Source: Neonectria sp. B-13
Taxonomy: Eukaryota; Ascomycota; Sordariomycetes; Hypocreales; Nectriaceae
Reading direction: 5' to 3'
DNA length: 64,000 nucleotides
Assembly (NCBI GenBank): GCA_002682825.1
Contig: NOKP01000008.1
Coordinates: 1-64,000, forward strand
Every line of letters begins with the position of its first letter. Within the stretch, counting starts at the first letter, position 1. The translations under genes were made by a program, and so were the position numbers. The notes below the pieces were generated by a model. That model worked only from the letters and a program-made list of their open reading frames with translations. It did not search any database and was not told the origin of the DNA. Shown here piece after piece: positions 1-11,441 of the stretch.

Positions 1-23
1 CACACACACACACACACACACAC
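1..23. repeat. CA dinucleotide microsatellite at window edge
   Basis: A run of CA repeats opens the window and probably continues upstream. It is followed by more CA-rich sequence to about position 47. There is no coding context. Confidence 0.9.
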
Positions 24-47
24 GCTCACAGACAAACAATCACACAG

Positions 48-3000
48 TCGGTGACCAACCACCCGCATCACCAGAGTCCCCAACTTCCCCAAGTGCCTCC
101 TCGGGCCTGGGCTTAGGCCTAGGCTTGGGCTCCTTGGCTTGAAAACTCCTTTCCCACTCTCCTCTCCCGTCATTTTCAGGGGCCCGGGGAACCGACGCGC
201 TGGTTTAGCGGCCCCTAGCCATGCCAGGCACGCAAACTTTGCAGGCCGCCGATCCCACGACACGAACGTGGACGTGGACGTGGACTGTAACGGTCCTCGA
301 CTCCACCGTCTGCACCAGCACCTCAGGATACCTCCCTCGTCCGAATGCATGCATAGTACACTTCGTACGTACATCTACGAATACCCATGTGCTCTTCTCT
401 CCCAGCCGCTCCTTGGAGTACGTACTGTACTTCGTCCCTCCCGTCGTCTCTTACAGTACGGAGTGCATACATGCAACAATCCAAAGCATCGATCCCGTCC
501 CTCCCTATCCCTGTCCAACGCCAAAATGTCTCAAAAGGGGCAGATCGGCCTGTTAAGTTACTCCGTCCTGCATCCGCGACACCCACTTTGCCTGCATCAG
601 CGGGTGCGGCCTCACCCATCCCACGGCGGGGACGGGCCTTCCGAGGACGGCAGAAGCATAGTACCGCTCTCCAGTGCTTCTGCTTCACCACGTACGAAGT
701 ACATACGCAGCGGCGTAGCGCAGTCCTTGCAGCACCGGGCGCATAGTATGCTCTGCACATGAAGCGATGAGTTGGCGGTCTGCCGGCTGCTTGCTTGTCT
801 TCATCTCTGAACATTGGATATTGGACATCGGTCTCTGTGTCTGCCTCAGCACAAGACAGGTCTCTGCGCCGCCTTGTTCGGCTGCCGTATCTTAGTTGCT
901 GGCGTTTTCAATGTGTCTTACCATGTGCCAGAGAGAGAGACCACCACACCGTGTGACACCTTGTCCAATGGGGCCACGGGCGGGGACTGGGTGCAAAGCG
1001 AGGGCGAGCGACGCGAGACTTGCGATGGCGCGCCAAAGCCAATGACAGGGTAGCAGCGAATGGCACCATTCCCCATCAAAGAAGCAAGTCTCTCTGCAAC
1101 CAAACCTCTAATTATCACAACTTGGCTCCAAGTTGGCTCCAAGCAGAAGCAATTCGTCACTGGCGATGAGCACGATCACCGTGGTTCGTTTCAGGTAGTG
1201 TCTCCACCTTCGACTCCCTGTAATGGGTCGCTGGTCGGCCTGTTGGTCCCTGTCGTCCCTGTGTTGGTCCTTATCCTCGCCGTATCGGTTCCTGGCGTCG
1301 GTCCCCGGTTCTTCAAGTCTCTCCCTTCAACTACAAGGATGCAGCCAGTTCGTGCTGTGCAACCCATTAGAGACCGATCGCGTCACGGACTTGCTTCAGC
1401 GCCTCCATCCGACCAAGATCCGACCCAAAAGTTAAGTCCTTACTTAGCAAGGCCGACGACTCGTGCAATGACAGGGTATCTGCGGATATGTACTGGGCTG
1501 TTGGCCAGCTTTCCCGTGCCACGCCATGCATGCACGCACCTCCGCCACGACCTGCCAGATCTCCTCCTGCTGGCTGCCGGCAGCTTGTTCCCGAGCAGTC
1601 TCACAGTCTCAGTCTCACCATCAGCCCTGTCGATATTCCAGCTTCCATCACCAAAGTCACACTGAACTTCCACTACTACCACTGCAAGCGAGAATATGCC
1701 ATTGTTCGACATGTCCGGACTTAGATCCGTCTCCCAGACCTAGTTTGGAGAACTAGTGTCTAGCAAGAGATCTAGTCGACTTCGTACAGACCACTTGGAG
1801 CATGGTATGTAGGTACAAATTCGTCATATGTACGATTGTTCCTTTTGCTTATTACGTATGATGTGGATGGCTGTTCCTTGGTGGGCAGCGATGTCTCTTT
1901 TTCTTAGCTAGGTCGTCACTTAGTTCAAGGTCGAGTCCCAATCCAGGGTCCTCAAGACCGTGAATAAGGACTCCGGCCCACTGCAGTTGCAAGGTAAGGG
2001 GTACCCAGAATCACAAATTATAAGTTTTACTTCCAACACGAACAACACTGGATAACATTTCTCATCTTGGACTGTCAGCTCTGGAAATACCATCCAAGGA
2101 CGCTCCTCACTAATTTCCCTAAGATATGGGAAGCATATCTTAGAAAGCTCGCCCTTGAGGTCAGGAATGCGATTTAATGACCAGGAAAGGGTCTTACATG
2201 CCCCAAGACAATGGCATGCGGAGATCAATAGTCGCCACCTGTTCGTCCCCCATGTGACTTTTAGAATGATGAGTGGTTTGTGGGGTTTAATGAGCGAACG
2301 GCTTTCTATTCGAACTGATTTGTTCCACGTAGGCTACCCTATACCGTTGGTGTTCGTTTTGGCTGGGGCATCTGGTCACTGATGTGATTACCAATTCCTC
2401 GATTGAAGGCCCTGGGTTTGTCATACGTGAGTTAGGTAGTATGTAGCTCGGGCGCTTTTGCTTTACGGCGGGCTTAAAGTGCACGAAGTAATTGTCGGAC
2501 TTCAGGTCAGAGTTGGCTTAGGGCGCTCACCGTCAACGAAGCCATCCTAGTACCCCTGCGGCGCCAAAGTCTTAATCACCGAACAACCCGGCATCGCTCG
2601 AGGCGGCAAGGGTGACTGAGGCCTGTCGAGACTGTTCTCTGCAAGTCCACGACGCAGTCACATCTAGTAAAGTTTCGTTTCGAGTCCAATGCTACAGTGC
2701 CATTGTAAGGCCGAGCGGGAGGCGTTTCAGGGAATTGGGAGATTCGAGCGGGGAAGGGACTGGATGGATGCTACGTATATGCTCGATGCTGTGATACTGT
2801 GATGCTGCAATACTGTTGGCTCCTACGGCCCGCAAATGCATGAGCCCGTACAAGCCATCCTGCAACATCGGCTTTGAGGCCATCCACCCGGACAGTGGAA
2901 GGAAATATGGTGACCGTGGGGTGCACGTGACTTTGGCGTTGGACGTGTTAGAGCCATGCCAAGTCGTCGCGTCACCACACGCGCAGGCTGCCATCCCACT

Positions 3001-3095
3001 TCGGATTCGGAAGCGTCCCCATTCTTCATCCCACTTCCCTTCGCGGCTCGGTCACAACTCTTCGTCCATGCCTTCTCAGGAGGCAATCTGAAGGT
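48..3095. other. Long intergenic region, no supported gene
   Basis: About 3 kb upstream of EME1 hold only short open frames that overlap in several frames on both strands, without domains or splice structure. A small GACGTG hexamer repeat lies near 268-285, and several TACGTAC/GTACGTA-type motifs lie near 366-430 and 690-710. The last few hundred bases must contain the EME1 promoter; no clear TATA box stands out. Confidence 0.6.
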
Positions 3096-5051
3096 ATGGC
3101 GCCAGAGGTAATTGACCTCATTTCGTCCAGCCCACCAGGTCCCATCCCCCAAGCTAGGAGCGGCCATGGACTCCAGAACACTGTGGCTGGCATAGCCAAC
3201 CCTGTCCTTTCAAACGACTACTTTTTCCTCTCTGACGACTTTGACACGAGCATCGACATCGATGAACCGATTCTAGCTTCACCGGCGCAAAACAAACGCA
3301 AGATATCTCCGTTACCCGTTTCCGATCGCCCGCCTAAACGCCATTCTCCCCGACCAGTATTGGGACCAAACGTTCGGACCGGCACAAGAGCAACTGTGGC
3401 ATCCGATCCCATTGATCTTACCAGCTCCCCGGAGCGGGCCACGACACCGAAATCGAAGCCCTGGGATCGTCGCAATGCCGAGACCTGTGCACCAACGAGA
3501 AATACAATACAGCTCTCGCAGGATTCAGATCCATTCATCAGCCCCCCTCGGCACGCACAAAAACCGATCACGACTATACCTGAATCGTCGGACCCGTTTG
3601 CGAGTTCTCCACAGCCAACAGATGCAGCCCTAAAGTCAAGAGATGTGAGGCAGACGGGTAAGAGACCAACACACACAGGCGAGACAACTGCGCCAGTCGC
3701 AAGGCCTACAAGTCGCAAAGCCGAATGGGACCCAATTTCCAGCTCGGCCCCCCAAGCCTGCTCCTTTAGCTCCTCACCCTTACGAACAAGACCGGTCGTA
3801 ATCGACATCGAGGACTCAGGCCCTGATATATCCGATGACGAGTTTCCCGACATTGCGGACTTTGACCTTGCGAAATGCCGAAGATCGCAGTTGCAACGCT
3901 CTCAAAGTGATATCATAACCTCGAAGTCACGAAGAACGTCAAAACCCCAGAAATCGGCAGAGGAGCGGACACGAGACAAGGAAGCGAGAGCTGCAGCCAA
4001 GGAAGTCGACAAAGAAACCAAGCGCCGGGAGAAGCAGCAAGCAAAGGAAGCCAAGGCCCGTGACAAGGAACGAACTACAGCTCTGGCCGAAGTCAACAAA
4101 CTCCGAACAGACAAGAAAGTCTCGACCCCGGAGATGATTGTTGACATACCCTCGAACATGAACCCTACGACGGCTTTGCAGCTCGAGACCATGCTGCAGG
4201 GCCTCGATGTCCATTACACCACCTGGAACAGCCCTGTCGAGAACGTTATCAAGTGGCGCAGGAAAGTGAGGAGTCGCTACAACGATGACCTGGGCCTCTG
4301 GGAACCACTGCCGTTGCAGATTCACGATGAGAAGCACATACTGGTCATTTTGACGGCCGCCGAGTTTGTCAAGCTGGCGCTGGAAGATGACCTCGAGTCA
4401 CACGTCGGTAAGATGACCCAGCACTTTGACAACCACCAAATTATATATCTACTCGAAGGGTTGATCCCTTGGATGCGCAAGAACCGCAACCTTCGCAACA
4501 GGCAGTTTGCGTCGCATGTTCGATCCCAGGAGCCATCAGCACAGACAGGCAGTCGCCGGAGGACCAACGCTGAGGATTACGTATCCGAGGAGAAGATCGA
4601 GGATGCCCTGCTTCAGCTTCAAGTCATGTACGATGTGCTTATCCACCACACGATGATACCTTTGGAGACGGCGCAGTGGATCACCATATTTACGCAGCAC
4701 GTGTCGACGGTGCCGTACAGGAAGCAAAGGGATCAGGCGACCCTGGGGGCGGGATTTTGCATGGAGAGTGGGCAGGTCAAGACGGGCGACGACGCCAGGG
4801 ACACATACGTTCGCATGCTCCAGGAAATCGTGAGGGTGACGGCCCCCATTGCATACGGTATCGCTGCAGAGTTTGAGACAGTGAGCGACTTGGTGCGGAT
4901 GTTGGAGGCGGACGGACCGACCAGGCTGGAGGGAATAAGAAAGAGTGCGAACAAGGACGGAGCATTTTCAGATCGGACGGTCGGACAGGCCGTCAGTCGC
5001 CGGATGCACAAAGTATTCACAGGACGGGATGATGGGAGCACGGATGTTTAA
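3096..5051 (+). CDS. EME1: Eme1/Mms4-type Holliday-junction endonuclease subunit
   Basis: A single-exon gene of 651 residues. The C-terminal half (about 345-640) matches the ERCC4-like fold of Eme1: a beta strand with VDIPSNM near 349-355, the stretch HILVILTAAEFVKL at about 414-427, IIYLLEGL near 449-456, and a terminal helix-hairpin-helix region. Eme1 is the non-catalytic partner of Mus81; together they cut branched DNA and recombination intermediates in the nucleus. The N-terminal third is disordered, with repeated SSP/SSPE motifs and three SUMO-interaction-like stretches: VIDLI (5-9), IDLT (106-109) and VVIDI (234-238). A charged, probably coiled-coil segment rich in Lys/Arg/Glu spans about 285-335. 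As expected for Eme1, no ERKxxxD nuclease signature is visible. The start is the first ATG of a frame that is open throughout. It lies tail to tail with the phosphatase gene, 280 bases apart. Confidence 0.88.
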   Translation: MAPEVIDLISSSPPGPIPQARSGHGLQNTVAGIANPVLSNDYFFLSDDFDTSIDIDEPILASPAQNKRKISPLPVSDRPPKRHSPRPVLGPNVRTGTRATVASDPIDLTSSPERATTPKSKPWDRRNAETCAPTRNTIQLSQDSDPFISPPRHAQKPITTIPESSDPFASSPQPTDAALKSRDVRQTGKRPTHTGETTAPVARPTSRKAEWDPISSSAPQACSFSSSPLRTRPVVIDIEDSGPDISDDEFPDIADFDLAKCRRSQLQRSQSDIITSKSRRTSKPQKSAEERTRDKEARAAAKEVDKETKRREKQQAKEAKARDKERTTALAEVNKLRTDKKVSTPEMIVDIPSNMNPTTALQLETMLQGLDVHYTTWNSPVENVIKWRRKVRSRYNDDLGLWEPLPLQIHDEKHILVILTAAEFVKLALEDDLESHVGKMTQHFDNHQIIYLLEGLIPWMRKNRNLRNRQFASHVRSQEPSAQTGSRRRTNAEDYVSEEKIEDALLQLQVMYDVLIHHTMIPLETAQWITIFTQHVSTVPYRKQRDQATLGAGFCMESGQVKTGDDARDTYVRMLQEIVRVTAPIAYGIAAEFETVSDLVRMLEADGPTRLEGIRKSANKDGAFSDRTVGQAVSRRMHKVFTGRDDGSTDV

Positions 5052-5331
5052 GATGGATGTATTAAGGTATTTATTTATGCCTGGGTATCATAAAGCATAT
5101 TAAGCTGGGCAGTCAGCTGCGAATAAAAGTCCTGATTTCATGTTAGCTAGTCTCTCGACAAAGCGGGAACAAAAAAATGATTGAGTAGTTCAAGCTGTCA
5201 GATAGCGGTTGGACAAAATCTTTTCCACAGTATGTTTCGGTATAGTCGTGTGATTGCTTCTTCATCATAAAGCTTGGGGATGGTGTAATTAAAAGAGAGT
5301 ATCAACGTACCATTGGTGGAGAGCGCAAGCG

Positions 5332-6093
5332 TTATTTGTCGTCGTGCTTGCGCTTCCGCGACGGCGGCTTGAAGAACGAGTCCATCGTCCTCTGTTTCTC
5401 GTCGAACTTGGCGCTGCCAATGCCACCGCGCGTCTTCTTCAGACCCTTGACGTGGTCCATGCTGTTGATGGTCTCAATGGAGAGCTTCAGTGGCAGACGA
5501 CTGTCAGGTTGGCTTGGTAGAGCAGACAGGACCCCTTCCAGGTAGCCTGTGTTGCTCCACCAGAGACGAGCTAGAGCCGACGGGTCGGAAAACTCTGACT
5601 GAGCGCCAGGTGCAATGGCAGACTGGATCCTTGCAGAGAGGGCCTTGAAAAGGACGCCGAGGATGATGCCGTGGGCGACGATGCAGACGGAAGACTCGCC
5701 AACGTCGAGCACCGGGACGAGATGCTCATCCAAGAACCGGTCGACCCGCAGCCTCATTGCCTCGGGCGTCTCGGCGCCTTCATGTTCCCCCGACGCAAAT
5801 TTTGCTCCCTCGCCGGAGCCAAAGTCCTTCTCCCTCAACTGCGGCACCTGCACGATGGCCAGGTCGGTCTTGCGCCTGCGTTTCTGCGAGTCGCAGACGG
5901 CCTGGGCGGTGCGCACGGCGCGCTGGAGGTCGGACGAGAAGAGGTGCTTCACCGTGACTCTGGCGGCGAGGTGGGCTGCCAGACGGCGGGCCTGGAGCAC
6001 ACCGTGGGTGGTCAGCGGCGAGTCGCGCGACCCAGCGTAGAGGCCTGCGACGTTGTCGACTGTTTCTCCATGGCGGATGAGGAAGAGACGCAT
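5332..6093 (-). CDS. Histidine phosphatase (phosphoglycerate mutase-like) with C-terminal PIP box
   Basis: A single-exon protein of 253 residues. The N-terminus has the RHG phosphohistidine signature (LIRHGET, residues 5-11), followed by SSDLQRAVRTAQ (53-64, second catalytic Arg), the acid residue near E88 (REKDFGSGEG) and the second catalytic His in VAHG (139-142). All core histidine-phosphatase residues are therefore present. The family removes phosphate from small metabolites or proteins; the substrate cannot be told. The final 20 residues are unusual: QRTMDSFF (234-241) fits the PCNA-interacting peptide QxxMxxFF and is followed by a basic stretch SRKRKH that could act as a nuclear localisation signal. 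This suggests a nuclear, replication- or repair-associated phosphatase, which fits its position beside EME1, although adjacency alone is weak evidence. Confidence 0.85.
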   Translation of the reverse strand: MRLFLIRHGETVDNVAGLYAGSRDSPLTTHGVLQARRLAAHLAARVTVKHLFSSDLQRAVRTAQAVCDSQKRRRKTDLAIVQVPQLREKDFGSGEGAKFASGEHEGAETPEAMRLRVDRFLDEHLVPVLDVGESSVCIVAHGIILGVLFKALSARIQSAIAPGAQSEFSDPSALARLWWSNTGYLEGVLSALPSQPDSRLPLKLSIETINSMDHVKGLKKTRGGIGSAKFDEKQRTMDSFFKPPSRKRKHDDK

Positions 6094-6420
6094 GGTGGCA
6101 GCGATGCCGGCGCCGCTTCGCTCATGTGCTAGATCATTGTGACTGATGTTGAGCGGATAGTTGAGATGGGAGGAAAATTTGAACTTTGTACTCCGTTGGA
6201 GAACCTGGATGACTAAGATCCGGTAGATGCATATATCGTATACTTAATCAAGCAGGCTCGTTGTTGGCTACAACACCACAATGCACTGGATGCTCAAAAC
6301 AAGATGAGAGTATTGTCGAACCAATTCAATTGACAGCCTAAACTAAATCGTACAATCATTGCAATGAATATCATACGCCTTTCCCCTTAAAATCGTAATC
6401 CCTCGTTATCAAGTACACAT
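6094..6420. other. Intergenic, short
   Basis: This holds the promoter of the phosphatase (reading left) and the 3' flank of the DUF3659 gene. It is AT-rich, and no element is recognisable by eye. Confidence 0.5.
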
Positions 6421-9400
6421 TTACTTCTTCTTGCCGGTCAAGGAGCTAACAACGCTTCCAAGACCAAGGCCCTTGAGAATTTTGTCCAGGCCAAGTCCGC
6501 CCAGCAGACCATCGATCAACCCACCAAGTCCAAGTCCGCTCAGCTAAGAGATGTCAGCACAATTCTTTCATTCGTGATGGAGGCCATGTGAACTTACAAG
6601 TCGTCCGACGATGCCGAGCACACCGCTGAGCAGGAGACCAACAGCGGCCAGGATCTGGCCCAGCGGCTCTGCGAGGAGACCCCAAAGAGGGTTGAGCTCC
6701 TTCTTGGCATGAGGCATGCCCTCGATCTTTCGCTTGGCGTTATCGATGGTTTGGGACACGGTTCCAGTGAGCTGTTGTTGTTAGCATGTGAGTTCCTGTG
6801 TGCTCGAGAGTTGTGATAGCTTACCTCCTTCAGACAGTCGGCGAGATGGAACTCTTCAGGTGACGCCTCTCGCGTGCCCGACTTGTGCTTGGCGTTCCTC
6901 TGGATGCGACCATCGGGATCAAGACCACGGATGCTGCCGTTGGCCTCGCTGAGGATCTTGCCGCCCTCCTCAATCAGGGGCCGGACCTGCTTGACGAGGT
7001 CCTCCTCGTCCAGCTCCTCCTTGGGAGTGCGCTCTGCGTTGTCGATCTTATCGGTGATCAGCTTGCAGATGGGTCGGACCTTGTCCAGAGCCTGCTCCAC
7101 GCATGCGGCGAGCTGACCAGCCAGCTTGCGGTCCTTCTCGGCCGTCTCGCGCTTCTCCTTATCCTCGGGAGACTCAGTCTCTACTTCCGGCTCAGGCTCA
7201 GCCTCGGGCTCTGGGGGAATGTCCTCGAGGCGAGTGACGTGGCCGATGGTCTGGCCCTTCTGGTTGACGACATCACCGTCCTCGTCGACCTCCTTGCCGG
7301 AGCAGACGAGAAGTTCACCGCTGGTGAGCTTGCCGATGATGTTTCCATCCTCGTCAACCACGTTGCCCTCGCGGTTCACTCGTCGACCAGCCAAGAAATC
7401 CTTCTTCTTCTCGACCTCCTCCTCCTCCCAGCGTTCAGCCTTGCCGATGACGTTGCCGTTCTTGTCAAGGATATCTCCATCCTCGTCAACGGCGCGGCCA
7501 AAGAGGACCTTGGGGTCGCCAGACGTCAAGCGGCCAACAACATCGCCGCTAGGAGTGACAACCTTGCCGTCCTTGGCAACGGAGCAGCCGACAATGTCGG
7601 CGAAAGGTCCATCGCGAGTACCCTCGCGCTGGCCCAATGGTACCAACTCGGCCTTGCCGATGATCTCACCAGACTCGCTCATGATGTTACCGTTCTTGTC
7701 GCACATGCGTCCAACAAGCGAGCCAATGTGACCCTCAATGACACGGCCAAAGATCTCTCCGTTGGACCCGACGACATTGCCGGCCTTGTTGACTCGCTTG
7801 CCGGCGAGGGCAGAGTTGTCGACCTCCTCCTCAGGCTCCTCTTCGGGCTCATCCCAAGCCTCAGCTCTGCCGATAGAGTTGCCTCGTCGATCAAGAATGT
7901 CTCCATCTTCATCAACCTTGCTACCCTTGAGCTTCTTGGGATCGCCTTCGACGACAACGCCGACCTGCTTGCCCTCGTACATGACGCGGCCATCGGCCTC
8001 GACGAGTGCTCCAGGGAAGTTCTCGAAGGGAGTATCCTTCAGCTCATCACGCTCAGTGTCGGATACAGTCTCGGCCTTGCCGATAACCTTGCCCGCATCG
8101 CTCCAGATGTCGCCGTTCTCATCAGCTCGCTTGCCGATGAGTTCCTTGAGTACTCCTTCGATAACACGGCCCATAACATCGCCATGGTTGTTGACAAGGT
8201 TGCCGGCCTTGTTGACCTTGCAACCCTTAAGGGAAGAGTTATCGACCTTGACCTCCTCCTCGGGAACCTCTTCGGGCTCGTCCCAAGCCTCGGCCTTGCC
8301 GATAACATTGCCGTTGCGGTCAAGGATATCTCCATCCTCATCAACCTTGCTGCCCTTGAGCTTCTTAGGGTCACCTTCAACGACCTGGCCGACCTGCTTG
8401 CCCTCAAATAGGACGCGGCCATCACCCTCGACGACTGCTCCGGGGAAGTTCTCGAAGGGGGATTCCTTGGACTCTTCGCGCTCAGTGTCGGGTATAGTCT
8501 CTGCCTTGCCGATAACCTTGCCTTCATCGTTCCAGATGTCTCCATTTTCGTCAGCTTTCTTGCCGACAAGTTTCTTCACATCTCCTTCGATGATGCGTCC
8601 AACAAGTTCTCCCTTATCGTTGATGAGGTTACCGGCCTTGTTGACCTTGCAGCCCTTAAGGGCAGAGTTGTCGACCTTAGCCTCCTCCTCGGGAACCTCT
8701 TCAGGCTCGTCCCAGGCCTCGGCCTTGCCGATAACATTGCCCTTTCGGTCGAGGATATCTCCATCCTCGTCGACCTTGCTGCCCTTGAGGCGCTTGGGGT
8801 CACCTTCAACGACCTGGCCGACCTGCTTTCCCTCAAACAGGACGCGGCCATCGCCTTCGATAGTTGCGCCAGGGAAGTTTTCGAAAGGAGCAAAGTCCTT
8901 GAGATCCTCACGTTCAGAGTCGGGAAGAGGTTCTGCCCTACCAATAGCCTTGCCGGCATCGGTCCAGATGTTGCCGTTCTCGTCGGCCTTTTTGCCGACA
9001 AGCTTTTTCAACTCTCCTTCGATGATGCGACCGACAAGTTCTCCCTTGTCGTTGACGAGGTTGCCGCCCTTGTTGACCGTGCAGCCCTCGAGAACAGAGT
9101 AATCAATCTTCTCCTCGTTCTCGGCCTCGGCCTCGGCATCCTCCTCGTTTGCTGGGGGCTCACCCTCTAGGGCCTCGGTTTCCTTGGCCTCATCCTCCGG
9201 GGCTTCGGACTTGGGAGCCTCGGACTGAAGGTCTGACTTGGGAACCTCCGTTCCGGGAGTCTCACCCTCGGGAACATCGCCCTCGGGAACATCCTCTTTA
9301 GGAACCTCTCCCTCGGGGAGCTCGGATGGTGGGGCCTGAGACTCGGGGACCTCAGACTTGGGAACTTCGGATTCTGCAACGTCCGACTTCTTCTCAAACT

Positions 9401-10766
9401 CGGACCCCTCGGGGGCCTGTGATTTGGCAGCGTCGGACTTGGGAACCTCTGACTCTGCAGCGTCGGATTTGGGGACCTCTGACTCTGCGGCGTCGGACTT
9501 GGGAACTTCGGTCTCTGCGGCGTCGGATTTGGGGACCTCTGACTCTGCGGCGTCGGACTTTGGTACCTCGGTCTCTGCGGCATCCGACTTTGGTGCCTCA
9601 GACTCTGGCGCATCGGTCTTCGGTAGCTCGGACTCTGGAACCTTGGACTCTTGCTTCTCCAACTCCGAACCCTCAGGGATATCTGATTTTTCGACTTCAG
9701 ACTTGGGCACGTCGGATTTGGGAGCGTCCTCCTTGGTGGTCTCAGATTCGGGGATGGGTTGGGGCGGTGTTTCTTTTTGTTTCTCGCTGTCTGCGGGATC
9801 GAACCTGGAAACACTGTCGTCGGGCTTTACTTCTGTGTTGCTGACTGTGCCCTCCTTGCCCGTTTCCTCTGCGTCGGGAGGAACCTCGCTGAGCTCGTCC
9901 TTGGGCTCAACTTCGGCATCTTTGGAGGTTAATGACAGGTCCTTGTCCTCAACTTCGACATCTTTGGCGGTTGTTGATGGGTCTTTGTCTTCAACTTCGG
10001 CATCTTTGGCGGTTGTTGACAGATCCTTCTCCTCAACTTCGGCATCTTTGGCGGTTGTTGATGGGTCCTTATCCTCAAGGTTGATCTGGGAGCTCTCCTG
10101 GTCCTTTGACTCAGTCTGGGAACCCTCCTGATCCTTTTGCTCAGTCTCCTGATCCTTAAGGTCAACCTCGGAGGCCTTCTGATCTTTGACATCTTCGGCC
10201 TGCTTCTCTGTGTTCTTCTCAGTCTCCTCAGTCTCCTCACCTGGAGTCACAGAACTGTCTTCGGGCGCATCGCTGGATCCGGATTTGCTGCCGTAAGCTA
10301 GGCGGCTGGTAACAGGCTTCAGGGTTCCCTCGGCAGCGTTGTAAGCGGACTTGAGCCCTGAGCCGAAGCCGCCGGATTTCTTCTTCTTATCGGCTGGGTC
10401 GGTGGTATAATCACTGTTCTCCTCGTCATGAGGCACATCTTTGCCGAGAACATCGCCAGTGTCGCTGACGATGTCGCCGGCCTCGGTCACAGTGTTGCCG
10501 ACAAGTTCCTTGGGATCATCGGACTCTGGGATCTTGCCAATGCTCTTTCCGGCGTCGTCGACGATGTCTCCGGTCTCGCTCACGACTCCAACGCCGCTTC
10601 GAGGCACTGACTGAGACTCAACTGTAACGGGGATGATGAGCGCAAGATACGGCGAGGGAACGGAGGACGTACTGGGATTGCTCTGCTCTTCGACGGGAGT
10701 GTCTTTTGGGGTATCTTTATTCCAACCCCCAGGGATGGATTGGGATTGGGATTGGGATTTCTGCAT
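6421..10766 (-). CDS. Giant DUF3659-repeat / LEA-like protein
   Basis: Three exons (10766-6825, 6771-6598, 6543-6421; introns with gtaagc and gtaagt donors, both phase 0) give about 1,412 residues. I set the start at the ATG at 10766, just before a Ser-Gln repeat; in-frame ATGs also exist at 10862 and 10913. Order of parts: one DUF3659-like unit near the N-terminus; a long acidic low-complexity block with about 15-residue repeats (motif KDAEVE) and then about 10-residue repeats (motif PKSDAAESEV), resembling late-embryogenesis-abundant proteins; nine more DUF3659 units (about 7.2-9.1 kb), mostly alternating two subtypes ending IGKAE; a helical DUF6987-like domain (CVEQALDKVRPICKLI); and a Gly/Leu-rich hydrophobic tail ending TGKKK. 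Fungal relatives are annotated as LEA-domain proteins with no proven role. Stress protection or a surface/septal scaffold role is inference. Confidence 0.85.
7200..9110 (-). repeat. Tandem array of nine DUF3659 coding repeats
   Basis: Units of about 55 residues share the pattern G-x-V-(N/D)-x-x-G-(N/D)-(I/V), then (G/E)xVxGxxxEG, then a second half with DE(D/N)GDI and GxxIGKAE. Units with cysteine (GCKVNKAGN) alternate with units starting FPGA, so the duplicated unit was probably the pair. The nucleotide sequence is also visibly repetitive. Confidence 0.85.
10738..10766 (-). repeat. CCCAAT/CCAATC hexamer-like repeat at gene start
   Basis: On the coding strand the first codons after the ATG are a short repeat of CCCAAT/CCAATC that encodes Ser-Gln repeats. 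A related C-rich repeat lies upstream of the next DUF3659 gene at 12249-12275. Confidence 0.6.
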
Positions 10767-11441
10767 GATTGGTGGATGTTTTAATTGTTGATAAGGTTGC
10801 CTATGACTGGTTGTCGTTGGCAAGTTATCAAGAGGGATGTCTGGATCGTCCTTCCAATACATGGCAACCCATTGTTTTATACCGTGCCACCGACCACGAA
10901 AACAAGTTTCCATGACCACTACGAAAAAACAAAAGTATCTAGACGTCAGAGGCCAACGCCATGATGCCAACTACGCGACCCAGAGGATCCTGCCGAACGT
11001 TTTCTGGTCGTACGAAGTGCAATACGGCGCGTCATGACGAGGATCCAGCGTTGAAGGAAGGGTGTGGCGATGGGAGAGCATGACGTAAAGACTTTTGAGA
11101 GGTCGAACCTGGTTGGTGCGAATACTCGAGGATGGCAGTTTCAAGTGATTGGGTCTTTGGGGAGTGTAAGTGGCCTGGAGGCCTGGAGCCTCAGAATGCA
11201 TGAAAACAGGCTTCTGGCTGTGGAGAATGACGATCTTCCGGGTGAGGGTGTGGGAGATCGAGATTTACAGGCCTGTTCTCCATCTTCACGTGTGAGTGTG
11301 GTGGATGCATTCTCTTGGTACTCGAGCATCCCTGAGGATGTTAAAACTACAGGTTAAAAACCTGATGGCTTTCGCCACGAACACTTCACTTCACTTCTCT
11401 TTACATCACATCGCATCAGAAACCCGGGGTTGAAGAAGATG
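10767..11441. other. Intergenic between the two DUF3659 genes
   Basis: This contains the promoter of the large gene. No TATA box or coding exon is evident. Short frames on both strands lack support. Confidence 0.5.

Noticed and set aside
3218..3853. - strand 211-codon frame opposite Eme1
   Set aside because: Shadow frame of the disordered Eme1 N-terminus; no domain.
6885..8411. Long + strand open frame of 508 codons opposite the DUF3659 repeats
   Set aside because: It is the reverse of a highly repetitive GC-biased coding array; it has no domain and shifts with the sense-frame periodicity. The sense strand has clear DUF3659 units.
9358..10131. + strand 257-codon frame rich in Ser/Asp
   Set aside because: Antisense image of the Lys/Glu/Ser repeat block of the same gene; low complexity and no independent support.
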